Positions 12,749 to 13,148 of a stretch of DNA of 13,148 bases are shown piece by piece. The position numbers and the translations under genes were made by a program. Numbering within the stretch: position 1 is the first letter of the stretch; the number at the start of each line of letters is the position of its first letter. Source of the stretch: Armatimonadota bacterium (lineage in GTDB: Bacteria > Sysuimicrobiota > Sysuimicrobiia > Sysuimicrobiales > VGFF01); assembly GCA_016868955.1 (NCBI GenBank), contig VGFF01000059.1:1-13148 (forward strand). Reading direction: 5' to 3'. Under the pieces are notes generated by a model. The model saw only the letters and a list, made by a program, of their open reading frames with translations, did no database searches and was not told the DNA's origin.

Positions 12749-13148
12749 CGCGCTGCGGGCGGCACGGCGAATCCTCCTGGTCAATCACGAGAGCCCCGAC
12801 GGCGACAGCCTCGGCTCGTCCTTGGCGTTGGCCCTGGCGCTGCGTCGGATCGGGAAGGAGGTCGTCGTCGGAAGCTCCGACGGCCTGCCTACCGTGTATG
12901 GCGATCTGCCCGGGGCCGCGCTCGTCACCGAACGCGTCGACGGCATCGGCGCGTTCGACGTCGCGGTCGGCGTCGAGTGCAGCGACCTCGGTCGCGCCGG
13001 TCGGTTCGGCCCGGCGCTCGCGGGGGCAGCGGTCGTCGTCAATATCGATCACCACCGCGACAACAGCCGTTACGGCGACCTCGTTTGGCAAGATCCGGAA
13101 GCCTCATCCGTGGCCGAGCTGGTCAAGACGCTGATTCGCGAGCTCGGC
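12729..13148 (+). CDS. nrnA: DHH-family oligoribonuclease / pAp phosphatase NrnA, 3'-truncated
   Basis: The first 140 codons of a DHH/DHHA1 phosphoesterase are visible and continue past the window edge; translation was done by hand. NrnA degrades very short RNAs and often dephosphorylates pAp, and rbfA-nrnA order is common. Motif I is HESPDGDSLGS (His20, Asp24, Asp26) and the DHH motif is Asp107-His108-His109. Between them GVECSD places Glu83 where many members have Asp as a metal ligand. ATG 12729 lies inside rbfA with AAGGAGGAG (12710-12718) upstream. A related DHH cyclic-dinucleotide phosphodiesterase cannot be excluded without the DHHA1 domain. Confidence 0.9.
   Translation, partial: MVKAVADALRAARRILLVNHESPDGDSLGSSLALALALRRIGKEVVVGSSDGLPTVYGDLPGAALVTERVDGIGAFDVAVGVECSDLGRAGRFGPALAGAAVVVNIDHHRDNSRYGDLVWQDPEASSVAELVKTLIRELG

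Overview
The window looks like a piece of a bacterial chromosome with high G+C (roughly two thirds, judged by eye) and strong G/C preference at third codon positions. All intact genes lie on the + strand. The gene order rimP-nusA-ylxR-infB-DUF503-rbfA-nrnA occurs in several phyla, including Firmicutes, Acidobacteriota and the former Deltaproteobacteria. The high G+C and the metabolic accessory genes suggest an uncultured lineage of the Acidobacteriota, Myxococcota, Binatota or Rokubacteria kind. The sequence alone does not settle this. There are no tRNA or rRNA genes, CRISPR arrays, insertion sequences or phage genes.

Region 1 (1-4889) is a tight run of five same-strand genes: the 3' part of cca (tRNA nucleotidyltransferase), a ParA-family ATPase, an unrecognised protein with a basic N-terminus, a long Pro/Ala-rich linker and a C-terminal Cys/His cluster, a shortened 6-phosphofructokinase-like protein, and asparaginyl-tRNA synthetase. 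A plausible sigma-70-type promoter overlaps the cca stop codon and would drive parA. The ParA/Cys-protein pair overlaps by 38 bp and is the best candidate here for an undescribed system: an orphan ParA with a dedicated, non-ParB partner. The PFK homologue keeps its fructose-6-phosphate and catalytic residues but lacks a 23-residue segment on the nucleotide side.

Region 2 (4896-7214) is accessory and looks as if it is decaying. A minus-strand amidohydrolase carries an in-frame TGA and a separate one-base frameshift. Divergent to it is a short-chain dehydrogenase in which the catalytic Tyr is His and the last Gly of the cofactor motif is Cys, with a 44-residue tail that runs into the promoter of the next operon.

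Region 3 (about 7183-13148) is the transcription/translation operon rimP-nusA-ylxR-infB-DUF503-rbfA-nrnA (the last cut by the window end). It has a likely extended -10 promoter and a leader of about 100 nt ending in a terminator-like hairpin just before rimP, which suggests attenuation. The products mature the 30S subunit (RimP, RbfA), modulate RNA polymerase (NusA), initiate translation (IF2) and degrade short RNAs (NrnA). A 23-codon ORF exactly fills the gap between ylxR and infB.
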